From contig CAJQUW010004613.1 in the NCBI GenBank assembly GCA_907163375.1, positions 682,001-746,000 of the forward strand: a DNA stretch of 64,000 bases. The letters are read 5' to 3'. The translations under genes and the position numbers were made by a program. Positions 21,782 to 30,335 of this stretch are shown piece by piece (positions within the stretch are counted from its first letter, which is position 1; every line of letters begins with the position of its first letter). A model generated the notes under the pieces. That model searched no databases. It saw only the letters and a program-made list of their open reading frames with translations, and was not told the origin of the DNA. The stretch comes from Prostheceraeus crozeri. Lineage: Eukaryota > Platyhelminthes > Polycladida > Euryleptidae.

Positions 21782-22135
21782 AAAAATAATAATAATTCTT
21801 TATTGTTAGTACAAAAGCGGTACATAAAATGGGAACATCTGCACATAACATGGTCACGAGAATGATGAATATTTGACGACAGATTTTCGATACAGTGTGG
21901 ATTTTAAAGGCAATGGGAGGAGGATTCTTGAGTGTCTAATGTCACTACGAGTTTCCCTCAATGAGAAAAAGCCAGATAAGGGATGTGAGTTTTTGTTTCG
22001 AGCAATTTTGTTGATGAGTCTAATGCAAACCTTGTCGGTTTAAGACTTGGTTTATCGTATGACTTCGACCAACGTAAGGCAATTCGATCAATGCGTTCGA
22101 GTTTCTTGAATAAGTGCTGGCTGATGTCACACATC
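21782..22135 (-). pseudogene. LINE 3' end (left half, split by the giant palindrome)
   Basis: Read on the minus strand from 22135 leftward, this gives the C-terminal segment of a CR1/Jockey-like polymerase (a frame containing SQHLFKKLERIDRIALRW and ending near 21958), then a 3' UTR and an (ATT)n-like tail at about 21786-21798. The upstream part of the same LINE lies at 47383-47870, beyond the giant palindrome. The 6-bp CACATC at 22130-22135 is the target duplication. Confidence 0.6.
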
Positions 22136-22184
22136 AGTAGTAAGGAAGTGACAAACACCAGATAGCGCAAGATGGCCGCCATCG

Positions 22185-23545
22185 CTGACTTCCCCCCCTC
22201 TGGAACGGTAGAGTGTCGTGGTCGGCCGCCGTGGTGCTTCGGGTCTGAGTCCCCCCCCTCTGGAACGACAGAGGTTGTGGTCTGTCGTGGTGTGCCGGCC
22301 AGGTTGGTTCACGTTCACAACATGTTCGCTGACTCCCCCCCCTCTGCAACGACAGAGTGTGAGACTCGGGTGAGTTGGTCCGACCGCCTGGTTGACGTGG
22401 GCGACCGTCCAGGTTGACGTGGGCGACCGTCTAGGTTGACGTGGGCGACCGTCTAGGTTGACGTGGGCGACCGTCTAGGTTGTCGTGGATGGTGAAATGG
22501 CTGCCAGATTCGGATTCAGCGTAAAATTCTGCATCGGTAGGGTGAGTTTCAAGGCAATCGGCGAGAAAAAATTTTTCTTCAAAATTTTAACAGAGTTAGA
22601 ATTTGGGACGTTTTGGTGTGTAGCGCCCAAACGAAGCATCGGATGAGAAAACGGAGGCCAGATTCGGATTCAGCGTGAAATTCTGCATCGGTAGGGTGAG
22701 TTTCAAGTCAATCGGAGAGAAAAATTTTCGCTGACGTCCCCCCCCCCCTCTGGACAGCTCGCTTCGATTTTGGCTTCCAGTGGACGGATTTTGTCGTGCG
22801 ATAGCTCGTTTGAAAGCTAAGAGTGAGACAAATTCACTGAAAGAATCGACTTGTTCCTATCTGTCTTCGTTTAGATGTGAGACGCCATTTAAGATTTTGG
22901 GACATTGGCGAAAAACGACAGAGTTAGAATTTGGGACGTTTTGGGCTCTAGCTTCAAAACGAAGCATCGGATGGGAAAACGGATTTCAGATTTGGAATCA
23001 GCGTGAAATTCTTTATCTGTATGGTGAGTTTCAAGTCAATCGGAGAGAAAAAATTTTCAACATTTTTCGAAAAAACGACAGAGTTAGAATTTGGGACGTT
23101 TTGGTGTGTGGCGCCCAAACGAACCATCGGATGGGAAAACGGAGGCCAGATTCGGATTTAGCGTGAAATTCTTCATCCGTATGGTGAATTTGAACGCCAT
23201 CGGAGAGAAAAAATTTTGCTGACGTCCCCCCCCCTCTGGACAGCTTGCTTCGATTTTGGCTTCCAGTGGACGGATTTTGTCGTGCGATAGCTCGTTTGAA
23301 AGCTAAGAGTGAGACAAATTCAGTGAAAGAATCGGCTTGTTCCTATCTGTCTTCGTTCAAAAGTTAGAGCGGTTACAAGATTTTAGGTCGGAGCTCGCTT
23401 ACCTGAAAAAGTCCTAAGTGTCAGAGTGACTTTGTATGGGTAAAATTTTGAAAATTTTCCAAAGTGTGGAATTTCGACCTGGGACCGTCACCAAAACATT
23501 TTTCATCAAATTTTGAAATTTCACTGACGTCCCCCCCCTCTGGAC
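22185..23545. repeat. outer repeat zone with C-run motif, left arm
   Basis: The motif (GCTGAC)(T)CCCCCCC(CC)TCTGGAAC or ...TCTGGACAGC recurs near 22188, 22246, 22329, 22730, 23220 and 23525. The opposite strand therefore has regularly spaced G-runs able to form quadruplexes. Between the motifs, a 480-bp repeat family carries blocks such as CAGATTCGGATTCAGCG and GACGTTTTGG. Open frames here are copies of the same repeat and are unlikely to be genes. Confidence 0.75.
22390..22485. repeat. 22-bp tandem repeat, left arm
   Basis: About four copies of the 22-bp unit AGGTTGACGTGGGCGACCGT plus CT/CC. It is mirrored at about 47033-47130. It lies just inside the end, where replication or transposase binding sites would be expected; that role is inference. 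Confidence 0.9.
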
Positions 23546-23911
23546 AGCTTGCTTCGATCTTGGCTTCCAGTGGACGGATTTTGTCGTGCGATAGCTCGTT
23601 TGAAAGCTAAGAGTGAGACAAATTCACTGAAAGAATCGGCTTGTTCCTATCTGTCTTCGTTTAGATGTGAGACGCCATTTAAGATTTTGGGACATTGGCG
23701 AAAAACGACAGAGTTAGAATTTGGGACGTTTTGGGCTCTAGCTTCAAAACGAAGCATCGGATGGGAAAACGGAGGCCAGATTCGGATTCAGCGTCAAATT
23801 CTACACGGAAATGGTGTATTTCCAGCTCAATCGGAGCACTAGAACCGGCGATAGACGGATTTTTTAGTGTTTGGATGATGGGTATTACGTCATCAGCTGA
23901 TCGCCACACAC

Positions 23912-23918
23912 TATATAA
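23912..23918 (+). promoter_or_regulatory. TATA box for the 424-aa gene, left arm
   Basis: TATATAA sits 25 bp downstream of a CRE-like ATTACGTCATC. A probable first exon follows and a donor-like CAGAG/GTAGGT occurs near 23967, so the gene likely has a non-coding first exon spliced to the acceptor TTCACTTCAG at 24664. It is mirrored in the right arm. Confidence 0.5.
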
Positions 23919-23967
23919 GCTGGGAACCGAGAGAAACTTGTCATTAAGACGAGAACGATTGTCAGAG

Positions 23968-24664
23968 GTAGGTCGTCTCTCTGAGCTCCGATGATAGCTT
24001 CGGACATTCCAAATCCCGAGTTTCTGTAAGAAACCGACTTAGAAAATTTCATTGCTGATATCAGCTAAGGCGTCAGACTTAGAGGTTAGCCAGGAGATGG
24101 CCTTCGTCTCCAGGCCATAAAAGACTCCAAAACTTTAAAGGCTTGTAACTTTGCTTCTACAAGTCCGTTTGACTTGATTCAAAAAAGTTTCGGTCGCTAT
24201 TGACCTGGCCTAAGTGACAGACTACTTATAAAATTTCATAAGTAGTGCTAAAAAGTTGAAAAATTTAAATTCACTAGTTTTGGAGGTTTTCTGGGGTTTT
24301 CAAGTATGCTGAGTTCAAATCTACTATCAGATTTCAAATTTAACTAAGTCTAAGGCAGCTTTGAGGGGTTAGATCCCAGCTACTGTTCACTACCTTTGAC
24401 TCGGCGTTACTGTTACCACTTCGGGGCAGTGACAATGATGTCTTAAGCTGTAAATAGCGGGTATCGGGGAAGATCTCTCACTTCCCTAGTGATCAGTACA
24501 AGGCCTTCGGGCTGTCGACGGGATCTAGTGCCACTCACTATACTCAAATCTATCATCTCACTAAGTGTAAAATCATTCTTTTCCGTTTTTATAAACTAGG
24601 AATCAATCGTTTGCTATCAAACGTTTACGGAATTATAATCATTGTTTCCCCCTTTTCACTTCAG
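23968..24664 (+). other. probable 5' UTR intron of the 424-aa gene
   Basis: About 700 bp without a coding frame, between the donor-like GTAGGT near 23968 and the acceptor at 24664. The right-arm copy contains the same sites. Confidence 0.35.
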
Positions 24665-24667
24665 AAA

Positions 24668-26002
24668 ATGGTTAACTACAATAATGCCAAGACGGCTTTC
24701 AAGCTCTGCGTTTGTACAAAAATTTTTCGTAGTGATGCCTTCAAGAAACACTCTTGTGTAAATAAGCGAATGGTAGGGGGCATTCGATACTTTTGCAGCA
24801 GCCATAATGCATCTCGCCTTGTCGAGACGTTACCGGAGTGGCATGCGAAGCATAGCAGCTGCAGTCAACCAGAGCTGACTGAGGAGGCGAAGCAAAGTCT
24901 CTTCAGCTCAGAGTTGAAAGCTCTGGAGACTCAGTGCGCTGTCGAGGCTATCGCGTCACCAAAGCCTCCCTCATCTAGTGCACCAGCAAAGGCTCTCTCA
25001 CCCACCCCGATTCTGGAGACTCAGTGTGCTGTCGAGTCTATCGCGTCAGCAGAGGTTCCTTCATCTAGCGTGCCAGCAAAGGCTCTCTCACCCACCCCGA
25101 TTGAGTCTTCTCCGAAGTCGAGTAAATCCTCCTCCTCCTCTAGCGATGAGTCGGCTACTAGTAGCAGCGACAGTGAGGAAGAGGAGGAGGAGGAAAAAGG
25201 CTCGACGAAGGCTGACCTAGTCGAGAGTGTCTACCTCGATAGCGAGGTAGAGGCGGTGAGGGAAGTTGACCTCGATAGCGAGGTGCAGCCGGCTAAGTTA
25301 TCGAGTAGTGGTGGGATTGCGGCTCAATGTCGCAACTTCATTATGCGCCCACCACTGGTCGATAACTATGACAAGTTGAAGAATGAGTTGGAGGTGTGGA
25401 AGAGGGACTGTTTCTTCTATAAAGCGAGTTCCGAGAACCTCTCGCGAGTCACTCAGGAGCTCAAGAAGACTCAAGCTAGTCTTTTTGAGAAAGAAGGAGA
25501 GCTCGATCGCGAGAGGTTCTCGCACCTCGCTAGTAAGGCTAAAGAAGAACAGATCCTGATCGAGAGAGAGAGTCAAGAGAAGGAGTTGAGAAAGATGAGG
25601 GAGGAGTTGGAAGGGCTGCGAAAGCAGTTGGGGAAGGTGGTGGCGACTAATCAGGAGCTGCACCAACAAGTGATGAGTAGCAGTACTCGACGATCAAGTC
25701 GCCTCCACATTCCCCTGGATAAGAAAGGACGTGTGCCCGCAAGACCGCTCCTCTGTGAACGTGGCAGAGACGAAATGTGTTACAGCAGGGCTAAAAAAGG
25801 TATCGAATGCCTTCATTTTACATTCGATCATAAGGAGGCAATCACAGGATTCCTGTTCGAACCACGTCCGGAGAAGATCTGTAAGTTAAAACAAGTAACT
25901 TAGAGTTCAAGATGATAACTAACAACTTCTTTCTTTACAGATATCAAAGAGAAGCGCCCACCTGCTTCCGTCAACGAGCCGGAGGCGAAGCGGCAAGCTT
26001 GA
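24668..26002 (+). CDS. 424-aa Cys-rich/acidic/coiled-coil protein, left-arm copy
   Basis: Two exons: 24668-25880 and 25941-26002, joined by a 60-bp GT-AG intron (donor GTAAGT, acceptor TTCTTTACAG). The start is the first ATG, three bases after a good acceptor site. The N-terminus has spaced Cys/His residues (CVCTKIFRSDAFKKHSC, then CSSH and HAKHSSC) that could bind zinc. It is followed by two copies of a SSS-PAKALSPTPI segment, a serine run, an acidic run (DSEEEEEEE), a long coiled coil rich in E, K, L and R (about residues 235-345), and a basic C-terminus. I do not recognise the family. The layout suggests a DNA- or chromatin-binding structural protein. It is the first gene of the arm and the largest. 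A nearly identical copy lies in the right arm. Confidence 0.65.
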
Positions 26003-26023
26003 GCCCCATATTCCTTCAATCAT

Positions 26024-26163
26024 CCCGAGAATGAACCATCGGCTCTCTTAAGCGCCACCATGGGGCAAGACATGATAGAACCTCCTCGCGGTTTGCCCTG
26101 GGCAGTCTTCGGACTGGCGAATACTATCATTAAGTTGAATCTGCTATCAGTCAACTTGAACAT
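26024..26163. repeat. ~135-bp direct repeat, copy 1 (left arm)
   Basis: This segment (AATGAACCATCGGCTCTC ... CAGTCAACTTGAAC) recurs at 26559-26693, so two copies bracket the 84-aa gene. Both copies are also present in the right arm (about 43448-43583 and 43988-44123). A shared cis-element is possible. Confidence 0.85.
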
Positions 26164-26229
26164 TATGCAGTCGATTGCTATCCCTGAAGCATTCTGATTC
26201 GCTGTTGAGCAATTCATTGTTGAAAACCC

Positions 26230-26236
26230 TATATAA
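26230..26236 (+). promoter_or_regulatory. TATA box for the 84-aa gene, left arm
   Basis: TATATAA lies 42 bp before the ATG at 26278, so the transcript would have a very short leader. The same box is in the right arm. Confidence 0.55.
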
Positions 26237-26277
26237 GCCAGAAGATTGTAGCGCTTCTCATTCAATTTGAAGTCACG

Positions 26278-26532
26278 ATGGAAGCGACATCTACCGACAA
26301 CATTCCCGTCTTCACCGATGAAGACAACGCCATTCCCGAGTTCGTCATCCTCGACGAGTGGGATGAGAAGGATGAGAAGAAGGGGAAGATCAAGAGGATC
26401 GTTTGGACGGATGAGGTGTGGACTCCAAATACCACCCGCATCCGAAAGGTGCCAGATGCACCAGTACGACTTCGGCGGTATAGGATCTATGACAACCTAA
26501 CCGTCATACCCATTGACTATTCCAGCCAATAG
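26278..26532 (+). CDS. 84-aa acidic/basic small protein, left-arm copy
   Basis: Single-exon frame from a well-placed ATG after a TATA box. The N-terminal half is strongly acidic (DEDN, DEWDEKDEKKGK); the C-terminal half is basic and tyrosine-containing (RIRKVPDAPVRLRRYRIYD). No family recognised. It is identical in the two arms by eye. It sits between two copies of a 135-bp repeat. The coding call rests on promoter placement and composition, so confidence is moderate. Confidence 0.5.
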   Translation: MEATSTDNIPVFTDEDNAIPEFVILDEWDEKDEKKGKIKRIVWTDEVWTPNTTRIRKVPDAPVRLRRYRIYDNLTVIPIDYSSQ

Positions 26533-26558
26533 TCAACTTAATTGACACCATTGACACC

Positions 26559-26693
26559 GAGAACGAACCATCGGCTCTCTTAAGGGCCACCATGGGGCAA
26601 GACATGATAGAACCTCCTCGCGGTTTGCCCTGGGCAGTCTTCGGACTGGCGAATACTATCATTAAGTTGAATCTGCTATCAGTCAACTTGAAC
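26559..26693. repeat. ~135-bp direct repeat, copy 2 (left arm)
   Basis: Second copy of 26024-26163, directly downstream of the 84-aa gene. On the minus strand it lies inside an open frame (26504-26923) that I do not accept as a gene. Confidence 0.85.
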
Positions 26694-27169
26694 GTTGCAA
26701 ATGAAGTTCGGTGTAATACTTCCTTTCGACGGGCGTTCCTGTAAAGGGCGGCGGTGAAACCCGTAGCTATGTATACCGCAAGGGACATTCGGCAATGGTC
26801 AATCTTGTTAAACCTCTCTGCGTCATGTTTGCAAGTGATTGCCTCTGTCTCAACGTAGTATGCATTCGCGCCAGGGCGACATTTAGCCAACTGTCGAAGG
26901 TTACCTAAAACTTTCCATTGCATACGTTATGAGAACCATGAGTTCTACCTGTCTCTATCAATGAGACGAATTGATGAATGGAATGAAATGGGAGGACACT
27001 CACGCGCCACACGCAACATAACACACTTCTCTCTTCCGTAGTCAAACAAGCTCTTTACACATGGATCGCAGTCGATTGCTATCCCTGTATCAGAAGTGTA
27101 AGCTATCTTAATTTTATTTAACACTATTTCATCTACCATCATCACCCATATGAAGTGTCATAAGATTTA
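26694..27169. other. spacer, no accepted gene
   Basis: Minus-strand open frames cover much of this stretch in both arms (26504-26923 and 26945-27145), but they have no promoter and overlap the 135-bp repeat. A second copy of CAGTCGATTGCTATCCCTG (26168 and 27069) is present. Confidence 0.35.
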
Positions 27170-27740
27170 CAAGTTAGACTAAGCGTTCTACTATTTGTAA
27201 ATGAAAGATATAGTTTCACCAGTTTACAAGTTAAAAATAAAGTTTCAATAGTGTGTACGTTAGAAATAAAGTTTTAGCTGTTTGTATATCAAAAACAAAG
27301 TTTCAAGAGTTTACAAGTTAGACTAAGCGTTCTACTATTTGTAAATGAAAGATATAGTTTCACCAGTTTACAAGTTAAAAATAAAGTTTCAATAGTGTGT
27401 ACGTTAGAAATAAAGTTTTAGCTGTTTGTATATCAAAAACAAAGTTTCAAGAGTTTACAAGTTAAAAAATAAAGTTTCAATGGTGTATACGTTAGAAATA
27501 AAGTTTTAGCTGTTTGTATATCAAAATAAAGTTTCAAGAGTTTACAAGTTAGAAATAACGTTTCAATAGTGTATGCGTTAGAAATAAAGTTTTAGCTGTT
27601 TGTATATCAAAATAAAGTTTCAAGAGTTAACACGTTAAAAATAAAGTTTCAATAGTGTGTATGTTAGAAATAAAGGTATAACTGTTTGTAAAAATAAGAT
27701 CGCAAGATTTACTAGTTTACAAGTTAGACTAAGTGTAAAT
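27170..27740. repeat. AATAAA-rich satellite block 1, left arm
   Basis: Units of about 25-30 bp of the type GTTAGAAATAAAGTTTCAA with alternating spacers (TAGTGTGTAC, AGAGTTTACAA, AGCTGTTTGTATA). The 5' part also has a longer period. Nearly every unit contains AATAAA in the sense direction of the arm's genes, directly after the 424-aa and 84-aa genes. Confidence 0.9.
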
Positions 27741-28114
27741 TAAAATAAAATTATAACTGTTCACGAGTTAAAGCGTTGATGCAACGATGAACAATTAATA
27801 AGCTGAAAAGTTTTAGATTCACTTTAACATTACCATATGTTTACAGATAGAAATGTATCACAGCAAAGCTACTTCATGAGTTAGTTTGCCAGGAGTGTAT
27901 CATCTCAAACTTTTACTCCGTCGTTGAAATTTCATGACGACTTTTTGCTAGACGAAAGTTAACACCAGAGGAGCGTAGGGGTGGGTGGCATAAAATACGC
28001 CTACAGCACTGAGAGAGTTGGAGTGCATGAGCTATGTACATTCTTTTGACGACGAGAGGAGCGATTTAGCCGATGGCGCAGGTAGTTTCCCAGAGCATGG
28101 AGGACATTGTTTAG
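27741..28114. other. spacer with possible promoter for the 116-aa gene
   Basis: A TATA-like CATAAAATACG occurs near 27989, about 125 bp before the 116-aa frame. No gene seen. Confidence 0.3.
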
Positions 28115-28465
28115 GTGACTCTAAGGACGTATGTCGAGCTGCCTTCAGTGATAGGCTTCCAACTCATGATGAATGATGATATGCTTACGACCTACATTCA
28201 ACCATTGGTGTATGCCCACACCCTCCCCCACAACGAGCTTGTCTGCCACATTGTATTCATGAGTGTGGCTCAAAGTAGGAAATTGATTGATGAGACTTTG
28301 CTGAAATATCCAAGGCGCGTATTCAAGCATGGTCGCCTACTGTTGGAGTATTATTATCAATGGCGCGACGACACACATTTGCCCACCCGTGTTTTACCAC
28401 ACCTATCAACGGAAGAATACAATAGAGCTTTAGTCGAGACGGTGAAAGGAGACGATGAGCGCTAG
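28115..28465 (+). CDS. 116-aa protein of unknown function, left-arm copy
   Basis: Open frame of 116 codons starting at a GTG; the first in-frame ATG is about 18 codons in, so the true start may be there or in an upstream exon (an AG precedes 28115). The protein looks globular, with a hydrophobic core (LVYAHTLPHNELVCHIVFMSVAQ), a segment KLIDETLLKYPRRVFKHGR and a Tyr-rich LLLEYYYQW. It is identical by eye to 41689-42039. I do not recognise it. Confidence 0.4.
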   Translation: MTLRTYVELPSVIGFQLMMNDDMLTTYIQPLVYAHTLPHNELVCHIVFMSVAQSRKLIDETLLKYPRRVFKHGRLLLEYYYQWRDDTHLPTRVLPHLSTEEYNRALVETVKGDDER

Positions 28466-28554
28466 CGGGTGAATGAAGCATCGGTGAGAGTGGGAATCAA
28501 CTTGATGCTATTCTCCAATGAGGATTGTTGTCTAATGAGAATCAAGCATTCCTT

Positions 28555-28562
28555 TATAAATA
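28555..28562 (+). promoter_or_regulatory. TATA box for the 235-aa gene, left arm
   Basis: TATAAATA follows a CCAAT motif at 28514-28518 and precedes the start codon at 28663 by about 100 bp. The mirrored box is at 41592-41599. Confidence 0.6.
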
Positions 28563-28662
28563 GAGAGCCTTCCACAGTGAGAATCATTCCATCGTTGAAT
28601 CGTACAAGTGGCGGACGCACATTCTCTCTCTCTCTACATCCCTGTTATATTATCCAACTAAA

Positions 28663-29437
28663 ATGGTAAGTCGCTACTTTCCTCCCTCTCCTCCCTTGAA
28701 CGTAAACTTAATACAATCTTTTTTATTTTCAGGCATCTTCTACATCTGCTGCACTAGTAGGACAAAATGGTGGCCAGATGTTACAAGGTTCGCTACAATC
28801 AGATCATCTACAGCTGAGACCAGTGGAAGAAACAACAAAGGTACATAATCCTACACCGCTACAGCGTAAATTTAAACAAGTCTTGCGTCATGAGGATCAC
28901 AGCGTAGTACTGCGAACGGGAATGCTCCCTTCCACTGATGTGAAGATATTGAGCAATCAGTATGGGGATTACATACTCATCCCCGTGAGTCCGTACATTC
29001 GCCACCAACTTGACATTATTGAAGAGTACATAACATTAAATATGGACATTCCTACTCCTCTTGCTCAAGAGTGGAAGGCGAGAGATGAAAAGGATACTCC
29101 CTATAGAAGGATTTGGGATGGCAATCAAATTTGCCTACCATTATCACATTGGTGTAGTTATTATAAAAAGGATGGAGATCAATCAATACCCATCAGATGT
29201 GATGAGCTCGGAGAAGGTACTTGGGATATCATTTTCAAAGTGAATGGACTATATTATGGTCAGCACAAGGATAACAAAATAGCCTCTCTCTCGATATACA
29301 CTGAATCCATCCTATATATTCCAAAACCACCCAGCGTAGATGACATTATTGACGAAATCCTTAACGCGGATGGTACGAAGCGCAAGTCGGGCAAGAATGC
29401 TACTTCCAAACGCAAGTCAAGGAAAGAGAATTGCTAA
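28663..29437 (+). CDS. 235-aa protein with ATG-only first coding exon, left-arm copy
   Basis: The start codon 28663-28665 is directly followed by a consensus donor GTAAGT; the acceptor TTTATTTTCAG ends at 28732 and the second exon runs 28733-29437. The start context is ACTAAAATG. The protein begins MASSTSAALVGQNGGQ and has a central globular part with many aromatic and charged residues (HWCSYYKKDGDQ, WDIIFKVNGLYYGQ). It ends in an acidic helix (VDDIIDEILN) and a basic, nuclear-signal-like tail (KRKSGKNATSKRKSRKE). No family recognised. A CCAAT box, a TATA box and a compact intron give good gene evidence. It is nearly identical in the right arm. Confidence 0.6.
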
Positions 29438-29471
29438 TCCTTTCCTAACTCTACCCTATGACAATTCGCTT

Positions 29472-29597
29472 ATGTGCTTTGAGTGTCGTGGACGTGGTCT
29501 TATTAGATACATTTTACTTCTTCGTTGCCATCATATCATTTGTATATTTTGTCGTGAAAAGCATCGATGTAATTCTTCATTTTGTGATATGTTATAG
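29472..29597 (+). CDS. RING-like Cys/His segment, left-arm copy
   Basis: Short frame after the 235-aa gene with the spacing C-x2-C-x13-C-x-H-x2-C-x2-C-x5-C-x4-C (CFEC, then CHHIICIFC). This is close to a RING finger but lacks the usual last C-x2-C. The frame is open back to 29340, overlapping the previous gene. It is either a 41-aa mini-protein from the ATG at 29472 or an exon of a larger spliced product. A RING would suggest ubiquitin ligase activity; this is only inferred from spacing. Confidence 0.4.
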   Translation: MCFECRGRGLIRYILLLRCHHIICIFCREKHRCNSSFCDML

Positions 29598-29630
29598 AAC
29601 GTTTCCTTAGATGTGCAATTTACGTTTTAG

Positions 29631-30179
29631 GCTTCTATCATCATTTTTATGGATTGTGAAGGTGAACCTGTGCAGGAGCTCAGTGCTATTGCTATGAACA
29701 ATTGGACATATCAGATTGTTAGTGTCTATCATCAACATGCCAACTGTGATCCCAATGTTGATCAATGGGCGAGAAAACACATTCATGGACTTAATCTGAA
29801 ATATTTGCAAGACTATGGCTTTTCTTGTGAGACTGCTCTTCTTATTGACTTTAAACGAAGGTTAGCTGCTTTCAATGTTATACGCATTTTTTGTAATAAT
29901 CCTGGTAAGGAGAGGAAAGTATTTCCCAATCTAGTCATTAATGATATTTTGCTCCCACCTTGGGATAGTAGAGTTAATCAACACTATCATGAAGTCACGA
30001 AACGTTTTAAGGATTTGTGTGTTCCTATTTTGTCAGTTCGTTGTAGTAGCTACGTTCATAACCAATGCTTCTTTCCTCCTTACCTCAACACTGCCAAAGT
30101 CCTATATGGTTATCATTGCTCGCTATATGACAGTTACCAGCTGTATCTATTTTATCTGTTTCAAACCATTGATTTGTAA
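29631..30179 (+). CDS. DEDDh 3'-5' exonuclease-like protein, left-arm copy
   Basis: The ATG at 29649 opens a 176-codon frame. The frame is also open back to an acceptor site (ACGTTTTAG at 29622-29630), where SIIIF precedes MDCEGE, exactly as a beta-strand before the first exonuclease motif. Motif I is D-C-E-G. The C-terminal motif is HCSLYD, matching H-x4-D of DEDDh nucleases, followed by the usual helix SYQLYLFYLF. The middle motif is less clear (AAFNVIRIF...NNPGKE...LVIND). Such enzymes trim DNA or RNA 3' ends with two metal ions. It is the innermost gene of the arm, with an AATAAA at about 30200. The mirrored copy lies at 39975-40523, and a partial copy at 36946-37276. An upstream exon may complete the N-terminus. 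Confidence 0.55.
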   Translation, partial: ASIIIFMDCEGEPVQELSAIAMNNWTYQIVSVYHQHANCDPNVDQWARKHIHGLNLKYLQDYGFSCETALLIDFKRRLAAFNVIRIFCNNPGKERKVFPNLVINDILLPPWDSRVNQHYHEVTKRFKDLCVPILSVRCSSYVHNQCFFPPYLNTAKVLYGYHCSLYDSYQLYLFYLFQTIDL

Positions 30180-30335
30180 TGCATGCTTGTTACAGTTATT
30201 CAATAAATGTTATTATGCGAAGAGTTGTTGTTATCATGCAACGGATGGGTTAGATGAAGGGTGATCATATCTTTTTCAAATGACTGTGAAACATTGATTT
30301 CCATGATGAAGATTTAAACAGTTAGATTTGATGAC

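Noticed and set aside
22780-23166. Open frames beginning MDGFCRAIARLK in the outer palindrome zone (also 23549-23842 and 46414-46737)
   Set aside because: They are copies of one repeat with several frames open at once, no promoter close by and no domain. Copy number differs between arms.
26504-26923. 139-aa minus-strand frame (mirror 43231-43650) and neighbour 26945-27145
   Set aside because: The frame is antisense to the arm's other genes, includes part of the 135-bp direct repeat and has no promoter. Presence in both arms is automatic in a palindrome and is no evidence for coding.
28082-28114. A 33-bp micro-intron before the 116-aa frame
   Set aside because: GT and AG borders can be drawn, but the length is below what is usual in animals and there is no independent support.
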